Assembly (NCBI GenBank): GCA_021813585.1
Contig: JAKAJV010000015.1
Coordinates: 1 to 64,000, forward strand
Length of the DNA stretch: 64,000 bases
Source: Bacteroidota bacterium
Lineage (GTDB): Bacteria > Bacteroidota > Ignavibacteria > Ignavibacteriales > Ignavibacteriaceae
Reading direction: 5' to 3'
Under the pieces are notes generated by a model. It worked only from the letters and a program-made list of their open reading frames with translations, made no database searches and was not told the origin of the DNA. The position numbers and the translations under genes were made by a program. Shown here in pieces: positions 42,180 to 51,162 of the stretch (position 1 is the stretch's first letter; every line of letters starts with the position of its first letter).

Positions 42180-43571
42180 ATGTCAGCAGAATCGAAAATA
42201 GAAAACAAGAAAGACTTTAAAAGGAAGAAAATCGTTGAGTCTGCCCTTATTCTTTTCTCAAAGAAAAGCTATCACGAAGTAATGATGGAAGACGTGGCAA
42301 AGCTTTCTTCAATTGCCAAGGGTACGGTATACAACTACTTCAGCTCAAAGGAAGAATTGTACTTTTCAATAATGAACATGAGGATGGAGAAGCTGATCCT
42401 TTCGCTTAAAGAAAAAATTAAAAGCGAGATGAGCAGTATAGACTCTCTTCACTCGTTCATCATACACCTTTACATGTTCATGATGAAATACCAGAGCTTC
42501 TTCTTAATTTATCAAAAGGAATCTCTCAATGCTTCTCACGAGCTTTGTTCGGAAATTGTTTCGCTTGAAAAAGATTTGAGGAATATACTTGCCGGAATTA
42601 TAAGGGCAGGCGAAACGGATAATTTGTTCAGGGAAATTGACGAAGGCTTTGCCGTGGACCTGATTCTGGGAAGTATTTACGGCGCAATACAGAGAGGAAT
42701 AGAGAATAATTATACGGAAAAGCAGATGGAATGCGACCGCGAAAAAATTTACGACTTTGTATTGCACGGCCTGTTCTCCGGCTTTGAGGAGAATAATATG
42801 TTCCCGCTTAGAGGCAAGACGATTGTAATTACCAGGACAGTTGAGCAGTCAAAAGAATCTTCGGAAATTTTTAGGCAGCTAGGCGCGAGTGTTATAATCT
42901 TCCCCACTCTCGATATTGTTCCGCCGGACAGCTGGCGGGAATTTGATATGGTTGTAAAAGGCAAGGCAAAGATTGATTTTATTATTCTAACTTCTGCGCA
43001 CGCGGTTAAGATGTTTGTAAAGCGAATTGAAGAGCTCGGAATTTTATTTGATTTCAATCGCACAAAGATTGTTGCCGTTGGCAATAAGACTGCGGCGGTA
43101 TGTGAGAAAAATAAAATACCGGTAAATATTATTCCCAAAAAGTTCAGTGCGGAGGGTGTAATAGAAGAGTTGTCGGCGTACGATCTTGAGAACAAAGTAA
43201 TTTTTATTCCCCGCTCGGCTATCGGCAGGGAAGAGCTGCCGGAGGGGCTTGAGAAGCTCGGTGCTATTATGAAGACCGCTCCCGTTTACAATGTTTCTCT
43301 TCCTTCTGAAGATAAAGTTGCTAACAGCAGAGAGCTGCTTAATCAAACCAAGCCGGACCTTTTCATCTTCACCAGTCCGTCTACTTTTGAAAACTTTCTT
43401 CAGATACTGAAAATTTCCGACCCCGTAAAATACTTTGACAATTATAAGATTGCTGCTATAGGTCCTACTACAAAAACAGCAATAGAGAACAAAGGTGTTC
43501 ATGTAAATATTATGCCGGCAGAATATACTATTGACGGGCTGGCAAAAGCCATCCTCAATTATTACAAATAA
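42180..43571 (+). CDS. hemD: TetR-family regulator fused to uroporphyrinogen-III synthase
   Basis: 463 residues in one open frame. Residues 1-200 are a TetR-type regulator: helix-turn-helix 36-60 (MEDVAKLSSIAKGTVYNYFSS) and a helical ligand domain. Residues 207-463 are a uroporphyrinogen-III synthase (LRGKTIVITRTVEQS, TSAHAVKMF, NKTAAV, IIPKKFSAEG, FTSPSTFENF, AIGPTTKTAIE). An in-frame ATG at 42798 is preceded by GAGGAG, so HemD may also be made alone. Position between hemC and hemE fits hemD. The regulator part may sense a porphyrin or heme; inference. Confidence 0.88.
   Translation: MSAESKIENKKDFKRKKIVESALILFSKKSYHEVMMEDVAKLSSIAKGTVYNYFSSKEELYFSIMNMRMEKLILSLKEKIKSEMSSIDSLHSFIIHLYMFMMKYQSFFLIYQKESLNASHELCSEIVSLEKDLRNILAGIIRAGETDNLFREIDEGFAVDLILGSIYGAIQRGIENNYTEKQMECDREKIYDFVLHGLFSGFEENNMFPLRGKTIVITRTVEQSKESSEIFRQLGASVIIFPTLDIVPPDSWREFDMVVKGKAKIDFIILTSAHAVKMFVKRIEELGILFDFNRTKIVAVGNKTAAVCEKNKIPVNIIPKKFSAEGVIEELSAYDLENKVIFIPRSAIGREELPEGLEKLGAIMKTAPVYNVSLPSEDKVANSRELLNQTKPDLFIFTSPSTFENFLQILKISDPVKYFDNYKIAAIGPTTKTAIENKGVHVNIMPAEYTIDGLAKAILNYYK
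42786..42800 (+). promoter_or_regulatory. Internal ribosome binding site and start for HemD domain
   Basis: GAGGAG (42786-42791), six bases, then ATG (42798-42800), codon 207 of the fusion and exactly at the start of the HemD domain. One of the better ribosome binding sites in the window, though placed inside an open frame. Confidence 0.55.
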
Positions 43572-43621
43572 GTATTTTGGGCGGCAAGGTATTAAATTTT
43601 TTATGATCGTAAAATATTAAG

Positions 43622-43730
43622 AGGAATAATGGAGTATTGGAGTAGTGGAATTATACCATACCAGCATTTACTCCTTTACTCCATTATTCCTCCGAAGGAG
43701 TCTTTCGGACAATATTCAATTACTCCTTTT
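43622..43730. repeat. GGAGT-type hairpin repeat, copy 2
   Basis: Left arm GGAATAATGGAGTATTGGAG, right arm CTCCTTTACTCCATTATTCC, followed by the CCGAAGGAGTCTTTCGGACA hairpin. Lies between hemD and hemE, inside the heme cluster, and is the only long spacer there besides 46665-46844. Confidence 0.75.
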
Positions 43731-43787
43731 TCATAGGAATTGTTTTTAATATGAAGAATTAAAAAATTAATTGAGACTAAATATATA

Positions 43788-44855
43788 ATGATAAAGAACG
43801 ATCTATTTTTAAGAGCATGTAAAAAGCAACCGGTGGAAAGAACGCCGGTATGGATTATGCGTCAGGCGGGCAGGTATTTGCCCGAGTACCGGGCGGTGAG
43901 AGAGAAAGCGGATTTCCTTACCATGTGCCGCACTCCTGAGCTTGCTGCCGAGGTTACTATTCAGCCGGTAGATATTATCGGAGTTGATGCGGCAATTATT
44001 TTTTCCGATATACTTGTCATTCCCGAAGCAATGGGAATGGAGCTTGAAATGATAGAGTCCAAAGGTCCGGTCTTTCATCATCCCGTAAGAACCGATGAAG
44101 ACGGAGCCGTGCTGAAGCAAATTGATCCAGCAAAGGATCTTAAATATGTAATGGATGCTGTTACACTGGCAAAAAGAGAATTGAGCGGAAGAGTACCGCT
44201 GATCGGCTTTAGCGGCTCGCCGTGGACTTTGCTAACTTACATGGTTGAAGGCAGCGGGATGAAGAATTTTTCCGTTGTGAAAAAGCTTATGTACAACAAT
44301 CCTCTGCTGGCGCATAAAATTCTGGATAAACTCGCCGTTACTGTTGCCGATTATCTTTCGGCAAAAATTGAAGCCGGCGCTGATGCGGTGCAAATTTTCG
44401 ATACGTGGGGAGGGCTGCTCTCGCCGGAAGATTATAAGGAGTTTTCGCTTTCGTATATTTCAAAAATCATTTCGCTGATAAAGAGAAAGCAGCAGCCGGT
44501 AATAGTTTTTTCAAAAGGTGTGCATCAGTCGCTGGAAGAACTTGCTTCATCCGGCGCCGATGTAGTTGGGCTGGATTGGACAATCGATATCGGTACCGTG
44601 AGAAAAACGATCGGCGAGAAGGTTGCACTGCAGGGCAACATGGACCCTACTTTGCTTTATGCCCCCGATGAAAAGATAAGGGACGAGGTAAAGAGAATTC
44701 TTGGTGCCTACGGCAGCGGCAGCGGACATGTGTTTAATCTTGGGCATGGCATACTGCCGGATGTAGAACCGGAAAAAGCCAAAGCCCTTGTGCAGTTTGT
44801 TAAGGACGAAAGCAAAGCTTTTCACCGCAAAGTCGCGGAGGCGCAAAGGGAATGA
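43788..44855 (+). CDS. hemE: Uroporphyrinogen decarboxylase
   Basis: 355 residues. Conserved WIMRQAGRYLPEYR, IIFSDILVIPEAMG, GFSGSPWTLLTYM, QIFDTWGG and GHGILPDVEPE. Converts uroporphyrinogen III to coproporphyrinogen III. Overlaps the following GxxExxY gene by 4 bp. Confidence 0.97.
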   Translation: MIKNDLFLRACKKQPVERTPVWIMRQAGRYLPEYRAVREKADFLTMCRTPELAAEVTIQPVDIIGVDAAIIFSDILVIPEAMGMELEMIESKGPVFHHPVRTDEDGAVLKQIDPAKDLKYVMDAVTLAKRELSGRVPLIGFSGSPWTLLTYMVEGSGMKNFSVVKKLMYNNPLLAHKILDKLAVTVADYLSAKIEAGADAVQIFDTWGGLLSPEDYKEFSLSYISKIISLIKRKQQPVIVFSKGVHQSLEELASSGADVVGLDWTIDIGTVRKTIGEKVALQGNMDPTLLYAPDEKIRDEVKRILGAYGSGSGHVFNLGHGILPDVEPEKAKALVQFVKDESKAFHRKVAEAQRE

Positions 44856-45238
44856 ATAATGAGGAACTAAATAGATTAAGTAAAATTATTTTGGATGCCT
44901 CTATTGAAGTTCATAGAAATTTGGGTCCGGGATTATTAGAAAGTGTTTATGAAGTTTGTCTTTGCAAAGAATTGAATGCCAGAAATGTTAACTCTAAAAG
45001 ACAAGTCGAACTGCCTGTTTTTTATAAAAATGATAAACTGGATGCAGGATTCCGAATAGATATATTAGTAGAAAATGAAATAGTATTGGAGCTAAAATCA
45101 GTTGATGTATTACTGCCAGTTCATGAAGCGCAATTAATAACTTATTTGAAGCTGGCGGATAAAAGACTTGGGTTTTTAATTAATTTTAATGTGCCCAAAC
45201 TAATTGAAGGATTTAAACGAAAGGTAAATAATTTTTAA
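44852..45238 (+). CDS. GxxExxY-family protein inserted in heme cluster
   Basis: 128 residues. Carries the family signature GPGLLESVY, then E-x-x-V-x-L and FRIDILVENEIVLELKSVD with D and ExK residues of a PD-(D/E)xK nuclease-like core, and ends LINFNVPKLIEGFKRKVNNF. The gene is unrelated to heme synthesis. The sequence after its stop (CTTTGCGTCTTAGCGTCATT) is part of a dispersed GCGTC-type repeat commonly seen with this family, so gene and repeat may have arrived together. Confidence 0.9.
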   Translation: MNNEELNRLSKIILDASIEVHRNLGPGLLESVYEVCLCKELNARNVNSKRQVELPVFYKNDKLDAGFRIDILVENEIVLELKSVDVLLPVHEAQLITYLKLADKRLGFLINFNVPKLIEGFKRKVNNF

Positions 45239-45287
45239 TTCTTTGCGTCTTAGCGTCATTGCGGTGAAGAATGAAGGAGATGATAAT

Positions 45288-46664
45288 ATGTTCGAAGTAG
45301 ATTTGAAAAAATTTAAAAAATACGATAAGCCGGGACCGAGGTACACAAGCTACCCAACAGCTCCGCACTTTAACGAAAGCTTTAAGCACGAAGAATTTCT
45401 GGATGAAATAATAAAGACAAATTACGGCGAAGGTCTGCCGGACTTATCGCTTTACTTTCATCTTCCTTTCTGCGATACGCTTTGCTACTTCTGCGGCTGC
45501 AACATGATAATAACCCGCAACCGCGACAGAGTAAAAGAGTACATAAAGTATCTTAAGAAAGAAATCGATATGGTGCGGACTTACCTGTTGGCAGACCGCA
45601 AAGTTACGCAGCTTCACTGGGGCGGCGGCACTCCAACTCATCTCAAGCCGGAAGAGATTGATGAGCTCGGCTCATTCATTAAAGCTTCGTTTAATTTTGA
45701 TGATAACTCCGAGAACGGCTGCGAGATCGATCCGCGCGAGTTGACACGGCAGCACCTTGAAGCTCTCCGAAGCAACGGCTTTAACCGCATTAGCATGGGC
45801 GTGCAGGACTTTAACGAAAAAGTTCAGAAGGCTACAAACAGAATTCAGCCTGAAGATATTACCAGACAAACTGTTCAGTGGGTAAGAGAGCTTGGGTTCA
45901 GCAGTATCAACCTTGACTTGATGTACGGGCTTCCGTTTCAAACTCTGGAAACTTTTGAAGAAACCCTCGATAAGACAATCGACATCTCGCCGGATAGAAT
46001 CGCCGTATTTAACTATGCGCATGTGCCGTGGCTAAAGAAGCATATGTCTCTTATTCATCCTGAAGACCTGCCTGTGCCCGAAGTAAAATTAAACATCCTT
46101 AAAATGACAATTGAAAAGCTGACCGGCGCGGGATATGTATTTATCGGTATGGATCATTTTGCAAAGCCGGACGACGAGCTTGCCATCGCTCTTAAAGAGA
46201 AAAAGCTTTACCGCAATTTTCAGGGTTACAGTACTCACTCCGGCACCGACTTATACGCAATGGGTGTAACGGCAATAAGCCAGCTTCAAAAAGTTTATGC
46301 ACAGAACTATAAGACCGAGAAAGAATATTTCCATGCAATAGATAACGAGATTCTTCCCGCTGCAAAAGGCTATAGACTTAATGAAGACGATATTCTCCGC
46401 CGAGACGTGGTGATGAAGCTTATGTGCAACTTCGGGCTGGACTTTAAGACGATAGAAGATAAGTATAAAATAAATTTTAAAGAATACTTTGCCTGGGGCT
46501 TGAATAACCTGAAGGAAATGGAACAGGACGAGCTTTTAACCTTAAGCGATGATAAAATTGAAGTAACTCAGATGGGCAAGCTTCTAATACGCAACATTGC
46601 CATGAACTTTGACGGCTACATTGAGCGGAAGGAAGATACCGCGAAGTATTCACGTACGGTTTAG
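45288..46664 (+). CDS. hemN: Oxygen-independent coproporphyrinogen III oxidase
   Basis: 458 residues from the ATG at 45288, which has a strong ribosome binding site (AAGGAG, 8 bp). An upstream in-frame ATG at 45243 lies in repeat sequence and is rejected. Radical SAM motif C62-x3-C66-x2-C69 (FCDTLCYFCGC), HWGGGTPT, and the HemN C-terminal domain. Makes protoporphyrinogen IX without oxygen, so the organism can grow anaerobically. Confidence 0.96.
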   Translation: MFEVDLKKFKKYDKPGPRYTSYPTAPHFNESFKHEEFLDEIIKTNYGEGLPDLSLYFHLPFCDTLCYFCGCNMIITRNRDRVKEYIKYLKKEIDMVRTYLLADRKVTQLHWGGGTPTHLKPEEIDELGSFIKASFNFDDNSENGCEIDPRELTRQHLEALRSNGFNRISMGVQDFNEKVQKATNRIQPEDITRQTVQWVRELGFSSINLDLMYGLPFQTLETFEETLDKTIDISPDRIAVFNYAHVPWLKKHMSLIHPEDLPVPEVKLNILKMTIEKLTGAGYVFIGMDHFAKPDDELAIALKEKKLYRNFQGYSTHSGTDLYAMGVTAISQLQKVYAQNYKTEKEYFHAIDNEILPAAKGYRLNEDDILRRDVVMKLMCNFGLDFKTIEDKYKINFKEYFAWGLNNLKEMEQDELLTLSDDKIEVTQMGKLLIRNIAMNFDGYIERKEDTAKYSRTV

Positions 46665-46726
46665 TAAAATATTCTTGTTGACCTTTAATTTTAACAATGA
46701 AAAACAATAGAACTGAAATGGAATAT

Positions 46727-46822
46727 TGTCCGAAGGACTCCTTCGGAGGAGTAATGGAGTGTTGGAGTAATTGAATATAAACCGATTTGTATTCTCCAAC
46801 ATTCCATTATTCCATTACTCCT
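46727..46822. repeat. GGAGT-type hairpin repeat, copy 3
   Basis: TGTCCGAAGGACTCCTTCGG hairpin followed by left arm GGAGTAATGGAGTGTTGGAG and right arm TCTCCAACATTCCATTATTC-CATTACTCC. Fills most of the hemN-hemY gap. Confidence 0.8.
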
Positions 46823-46844
46823 TTTTATCATGTGAAAATAATCT

Positions 46845-48233
46845 ATGAATAAAAATATTGTTATACTAGGTGCAGGCATCTCCGGATTAACAACGGCATA
46901 TCTTCTTAACAAGGCAGGTTATGGTGTAACAGTGCTTGAGAAAAATAAAGAAGTCGGCGGCTCGATGGAAAGCGTTTTTGAAAACGGGTATATGTTCGAT
47001 AGAGGTCCTAACAGCGGGCTTGAAACTACACCTTTGATCGGGCAGCTTGTTGATGAACTCGGACTTCATGATCAATTATGCTACGCTAACAAGGAGGGGA
47101 ATAAAAGATACATTCTCAGGAATAACCAGCTTCATCCTTTGCCGATGAATCCCCCGGCATTTTTAAAGACAAAACTATTTTCCGGTAAAGCAAAATTAAG
47201 GCTGCTCGTTGAGCCGTTAATCGGAAGATCAAATGATGGTTATTACCAGAGCATCTCAGATTTTGTTAAACGCAGGCTCGGCAGGGAATTTTTAGATTAC
47301 GCAATAAACCCGTTCGTTGCAGGTGTGTATGCAGGCAATCCGGAGGAGCTAAGCGTAAAGTCGGCTTTCCCAAAATTATATGCCCTGGAAGAAAAGTACG
47401 GCGGGTTGATTATCGGAACAATAAAGAGTATTAAGGAAAGGAAACAGAGAGCGGAAAAGTCGAAGCAGAGTGCAAAGATGTTTTCGTTTGTAAACGGGAT
47501 GCAGACTCTGCCCAGACGCATTGCTGATAGCCTTGGCGGAAAGGTAATCACTTCGGCGCAAGTTTCATCAATTGAAAAGATGAACACAGGATTTACGGTT
47601 ACTTATAAGAAGGAAAACAATATAGAGCAAATAGGCAGCGATATAGTGCTTTCAACAATTCCTGCTTACGCTGCTGCGGAAGTATTTAACGGATGGGATG
47701 ATGAACTTACAAAGCATCTTTCACAGATTTATTATCCGCCGGTTCTTGTATTGTACGTTGGCTATAACAAGCATGCAATAAAGCAGCCGCTGGATGGATT
47801 CGGTTTTTTAATCCCGTCTAAAGAAAAGAAATCTTATCTCGGTGCAATCTGGAGTTCTGTAATTTTTCCTAACCGGACTGAAAACGGCAAAGCAACATTC
47901 ACTTTGTTTGTGGGAGGTTCAAGGTCTCCGGAAATTGCAGATGCAGATAAAGAGACCGTAATAAAGAAAGTGCTGGGCGAATTTGAAAGCCAGATGGAAA
48001 TTTCAGAAAAGCCGGTTTATACCTCTTACCGGTTCTGGGCGAGGGCAATCCCGCAGTACAATATCGGCTACATTGAACATGAAAATTATTTTGACGAATT
48101 TGAAAAGAAGAATCCCGGCATTTTTCTGGGAGGCAATTACCGCGGCGGAATATCCGTGGGTGACTGTATTAAAAATTCCGAATTTATAGTGAACAAAATA
48201 AATACTCTTTGCGACTCAGCGGCTTTGCGGTAG
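46845..48233 (+). CDS. hemY: Protoporphyrinogen oxidase, HemY/HemG flavoprotein type
   Basis: 462 residues. FAD-binding GAGISGL (9-15), [21 protein letters not shown] and the C-terminal [16 protein letters not shown]. Oxidises protoporphyrinogen IX to protoporphyrin IX. The last residues (TLCDSAALR) are coded by a GCGTC-type repeat that begins about 48203, so the original C-terminus may have been replaced. Confidence 0.94.
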   Translation: MNKNIVILGAGISGLTTAYLLNKAGYGVTVLEKNKEVGGSMESVFENGYMFDRGPNSGLETTPLIGQLVDELGLHDQLCYANKEGNKRYILRNNQLHPLPMNPPAFLKTKLFSGKAKLRLLVEPLIGRSNDGYYQSISDFVKRRLGREFLDYAINPFVAGVYAGNPEELSVKSAFPKLYALEEKYGGLIIGTIKSIKERKQRAEKSKQSAKMFSFVNGMQTLPRRIADSLGGKVITSAQVSSIEKMNTGFTVTYKKENNIEQIGSDIVLSTIPAYAAAEVFNGWDDELTKHLSQIYYPPVLVLYVGYNKHAIKQPLDGFGFLIPSKEKKSYLGAIWSSVIFPNRTENGKATFTLFVGGSRSPEIADADKETVIKKVLGEFESQMEISEKPVYTSYRFWARAIPQYNIGYIEHENYFDEFEKKNPGIFLGGNYRGGISVGDCIKNSEFIVNKINTLCDSAALR

Positions 48234-48273
48234 AATTTTTTACCGCAATGACGCAAAGACACAAAGGAAAGGA
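48203..48273. repeat. GCGTC-type palindromic repeat at the hemY end
   Basis: CTTTGCGACTCAGCGGCTTTGCGGTA and, after a short loop, TACCGCAATGACGCAAAG form a hairpin. The same words recur after the GxxExxY gene (45241-45268). It overlaps the last nine codons of hemY. Confidence 0.65.
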
Positions 48274-48282
48274 GTAAAAACA

Positions 48283-49269
48283 ATGGCAACATATCCTGTA
48301 AAGAGACTAAGAAGACTACGTTACAATCCGTTGATAAGAGACATGGTAAGAGAGACCGAACTAGCGAAGAACGATTTTATCTACCCGTTGTTTGTAGTTC
48401 CCGGTGAAAAAGTTAAGAAGCCGATTAAATCCATGCCCGGCGTTTTCCAGCTATCGATAGACAATCTTGTTGTAGAATGCAAAGAGGTTGCAGAGCTTGG
48501 AATACCGGCGGTAATTTTATTCGGTATACCTGCGCATAAAGATGAAAGAGGCTCGGAGGCATATGATCCGGAAGGTATAGTTCAGCGTGCAATTAGAGCA
48601 ATTAAAAAAGAAGTAAAAAATCTTCTTATTATTACTGACGTGTGCATGTGCGAATATACATCACACGGACATTGCGGCTTACTAGACGGCGAAGAAATCC
48701 TAAATGATGAAACGGTTGAACTGCTGGCTAAGGAGGCTTTAACTCATGCACAGGCTGGCGCAGATATAATTGCACCTTCGGACATGATGGACGGAAGGAT
48801 TGCAGCAATTAGAAAAATTCTGGACGCGAACGGATTTAATAAAATTCCGATCTTGAGCTATGCCGCTAAATATTCTTCCGGTTATTACGGACCTTTTAGA
48901 GAAGCAGCAGAATCGGCACCCGCATTCGGCGACAGGCGCTCGCATCAAATGGATATTGCAAACGGCGATGAAGCTTTGCGCGAAGTTGAATCCGATATTG
49001 AAGAAGGCGCAGATATAGTTATGGTTAAGCCCGCCGGTCCTTATCTTGATATTATAAGAAGAGTGAAAGACAGGTTCGGTATGCCGACATGCGCTTACCA
49101 GGTAAGCGGCGAATACGCTATGATAAAAGCCGCCGGTATTAACGGCTGGATAGATGAAGAGCGTGTAATGATCGAATCTCTTATCGCTATTAAGCGCGCC
49201 GGAGCGGATATGTTCCTTACATACTTTGCTAAAGACGCGGCACTGTGGATTGAAAAGAACAAAAAATAG
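48283..49269 (+). CDS. hemB: Delta-aminolevulinic acid dehydratase (porphobilinogen synthase)
   Basis: 328 residues. Zinc cysteines C121, C123, C131 in [13 protein letters not shown] show a zinc-dependent form; Schiff-base lysines lie in SYAAKYSS and [10 protein letters not shown]. Condenses two 5-aminolevulinates to porphobilinogen. Last heme gene of the cluster. Ribosome binding site GGAAAGGAG. Confidence 0.97.
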   Translation: MATYPVKRLRRLRYNPLIRDMVRETELAKNDFIYPLFVVPGEKVKKPIKSMPGVFQLSIDNLVVECKEVAELGIPAVILFGIPAHKDERGSEAYDPEGIVQRAIRAIKKEVKNLLIITDVCMCEYTSHGHCGLLDGEEILNDETVELLAKEALTHAQAGADIIAPSDMMDGRIAAIRKILDANGFNKIPILSYAAKYSSGYYGPFREAAESAPAFGDRRSHQMDIANGDEALREVESDIEEGADIVMVKPAGPYLDIIRRVKDRFGMPTCAYQVSGEYAMIKAAGINGWIDEERVMIESLIAIKRAGADMFLTYFAKDAALWIEKNKK

Positions 49270-49301
49270 AATTATCTTTCATAAAAAATTAGGAGGTAGT
49301 T

Positions 49302-49538
49302 TTGAATAACCTTCTTGAAAGAATAACTGTAAATCCAAAAGTATGTTTTGGTAAGCCTTGCATAAAAGGCACAAGAATATGGGTTTCGCTAATCCTTGAC
49401 TTTATGGCAAACGGAATGTCCATTGAGGAGATTCTGGAGGAGTATCCTCATTTGACTGAAGAGGATATTCGTGCATGTTTTGCCTACGGAGCGGAAATGT
49501 CACGCGAAAAATTTGTTGAAATAAAATTAGTGCACTGA
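49302..49538 (+). CDS. DUF433 antitoxin-like protein
   Basis: 78 residues, TTG start after AGGAGG. DUF433 signature: NPKVCFGKPCIKGTRIWVSLILDFMANGMS..ILEEYPHLTEEDIRACFAYGA, a small winged-helix DNA-binding fold. Pairs with the next gene at 1 bp. Confidence 0.93.
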   Translation: MNNLLERITVNPKVCFGKPCIKGTRIWVSLILDFMANGMSIEEILEEYPHLTEEDIRACFAYGAEMSREKFVEIKLVH

Positions 49539-49539
49539 G

Positions 49540-49911
49540 ATGAAATTCAAGCTTGATGAGAATTTCGGGAAGAAGCTGCATGAATTATTTATCAATAGCG
49601 GGCATGACGTAACTTCAGTCCGAAGTCAAAATTTAGGAGGCAGCTCAGACGAAGAGATTTATAAAATTTGCTGCTCTGAAAAACGCTGTTTGGTTACTCT
49701 GGATAAAGACTTTTCTGATATTATAAGATTTCCCCCGATAAATTCCGCTGGAATTATTGTAGTAAGGCTTCCAATAAATCCGTCATTTCCTTTATTAGAA
49801 CAATTAATTATTTCTGCTCTGGAAGAATTAAAAAAGAATTCTATTTTAAAACAATTATGGATTGTTGAACCCGGTAGAATTAGAATCCGGGAGACCGATG
49901 AGGATGATTAG
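49540..49911 (+). CDS. DUF5615 PIN-like toxin
   Basis: 123 residues. FKLDENFGKKLHELF, GHDVTSVR, SDEEIYKICCSEKRCLVTLDKDFSD: the acidic residues and the order match the DUF5615 PIN-like group, the common partner of DUF433. Probable RNase toxin. Confidence 0.92.
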   Translation: MKFKLDENFGKKLHELFINSGHDVTSVRSQNLGGSSDEEIYKICCSEKRCLVTLDKDFSDIIRFPPINSAGIIVVRLPINPSFPLLEQLIISALEELKKNSILKQLWIVEPGRIRIRETDEDD

Positions 49912-49913
49912 TT

Positions 49914-50291
49914 TTGGATTTAGAAACCATCCGCGAGCATTGCCTAAAGAAAAAAGGCGTTACCGAAAGTCTGCCCTTCGGTGAGGACAGTCCGGTCTAC
50001 AAGGTGATGGGGAAAATATTTTTAATTGCCAGCATCGAGCCCCCTGTAAGCATCAACATAAAATGCGATCCCGAAACCGCTGTTGAACTTAGGGAAAGAT
50101 ACAATAGCGTTATTCCCGGCTACCATATGAATAAGCTGCACTGGAATACGGTATACCTCGACAATACAAACTCCGATTTCAACGATTCTATACCGGAAGA
50201 ATTAATCTTAAAGTGGATAGATGATTCCTACCGGCTGGTAGTAGAGGGATTAAGAAAATCCGAAAAAGATGCCCTGCAAAAGCTTCAATAG
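49914..50291 (+). CDS. MmcQ/YjbR-family protein
   Basis: 125 residues, TTG start 2 bp after the toxin stop. ETIREHCLKKKGVTESLPFGEDSPVYKVMGKIFLI, then the NIKCDPE and HWNTVYLD motifs, are typical of the MmcQ/YjbR double-wing DNA-binding-like fold. Function of the family is not settled. Confidence 0.92.
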   Translation: MDLETIREHCLKKKGVTESLPFGEDSPVYKVMGKIFLIASIEPPVSINIKCDPETAVELRERYNSVIPGYHMNKLHWNTVYLDNTNSDFNDSIPEELILKWIDDSYRLVVEGLRKSEKDALQKLQ

Positions 50292-50371
50292 CTATTTCTG
50301 ATTAAACCAAGCCAAAGTATCCAAGGAAATTGACAAAAGACACAACATTAATTTCTTATAACAAATTTTGC

Positions 50372-50400
50372 TTGACATATTAGACGTTATAACGTAAGTT
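50372..50400 (+). promoter_or_regulatory. Promoter and palindromic operator of the YceI gene
   Basis: TTGACA (50372-50377), 17 bp, TAAGTT (50395-50400). The spacer contains the perfect 12-bp palindrome ACGTTATAACGT (50384-50395), so a bound dimer would block RNA polymerase. The MarR gene at 51997 is a candidate binder. Confidence 0.6.
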
Positions 50401-50441
50401 TGAATTGAAACCAATTAAATTTATTTATTACGGAGGTAAAT

Positions 50442-50993
50442 ATGGATACAGCAATGAATATAGCGGAAAAGACAGTGTGGAACCTGGATAAAAGTCATTC
50501 CAAGCTTCAGTTCTCGGCAAGGCACATGATTATTTCTGAAGTGACCGGTCATTTTAACAGTTTTGAAGTTTCGGTAAAAGCAGGCGGCGATTTTTTAGAC
50601 AGTGAGATTGAAGTAAATATCGACTCAAAAAGCATTGACACCGGCATTACGGATAGAGACAACCACCTTAAGAGCCCTGACTTTTTTGATGTTGAGCATT
50701 ATCCGGAGATCACTTTCAAGAGCACCAAGGTTGAAAAAGTAGATGACGAGAATTATAAACTCTACGGCGACTTTACTATTAGAAATATTACCAAGCCGGT
50801 AGTATTAGATGTAGCATACGGAGGAACGATTAAAGATCCGTGGGGACTTACAAGGGCCGGATTCAAAGTACAGGGAAAGATAAACCGATTTGACTACGAT
50901 TTAAAATGGAACGCACTTATGGAGACAGGCGGCGCAGTTGTAAGCAAGAATATAAACATTACCTGTGATATTGAATTTACCAAGGCGAATTAA
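50442..50993 (+). CDS. YceI-family lipid-binding protein, cytoplasmic form
   Basis: 183 residues, ATG after GGAGG. YceI beta-barrel signature: VWNLDKSHSKLQFSARHM, VTGHFNSFEV, DNHLKSPDFFDVEHYPEITFKS, YGDFTIRNITKPV. Such proteins bind isoprenoid-type lipids. No signal peptide, unlike E. coli YceI. Followed by a terminator. Confidence 0.95.
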   Translation: MDTAMNIAEKTVWNLDKSHSKLQFSARHMIISEVTGHFNSFEVSVKAGGDFLDSEIEVNIDSKSIDTGITDRDNHLKSPDFFDVEHYPEITFKSTKVEKVDDENYKLYGDFTIRNITKPVVLDVAYGGTIKDPWGLTRAGFKVQGKINRFDYDLKWNALMETGGAVVSKNINITCDIEFTKAN

Positions 50994-51070
50994 TTCTTTC
51001 GTCTTTAAAATTTTTTTTATGCACGCATTTAGCTGAAGAATTAGGAACCATAATCATACCGGTTTATTGA

Positions 51071-51096
51071 GGCGGCAGGGTGGGCGCCGCCTTTAA
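51071..51096 (+). terminator. Terminator after the YceI gene
   Basis: GGCGGC stem, 9-base loop, GCCGCC, then TTTAAT. The T tract is short. Confidence 0.55.
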
Positions 51097-51162
51097 TAGA
51101 CCGGGAATGAACAAGAAATTCTTGGAAACAATAAAACGGCTTAAGAGAAAGCTGAGAAAACA

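Noticed and set aside
45243-45287. Upstream start of hemN
   Set aside because: The 15 extra codons lie in the GCGTC-type repeat and lack a ribosome binding site, while the ATG at 45288 has a strong one.
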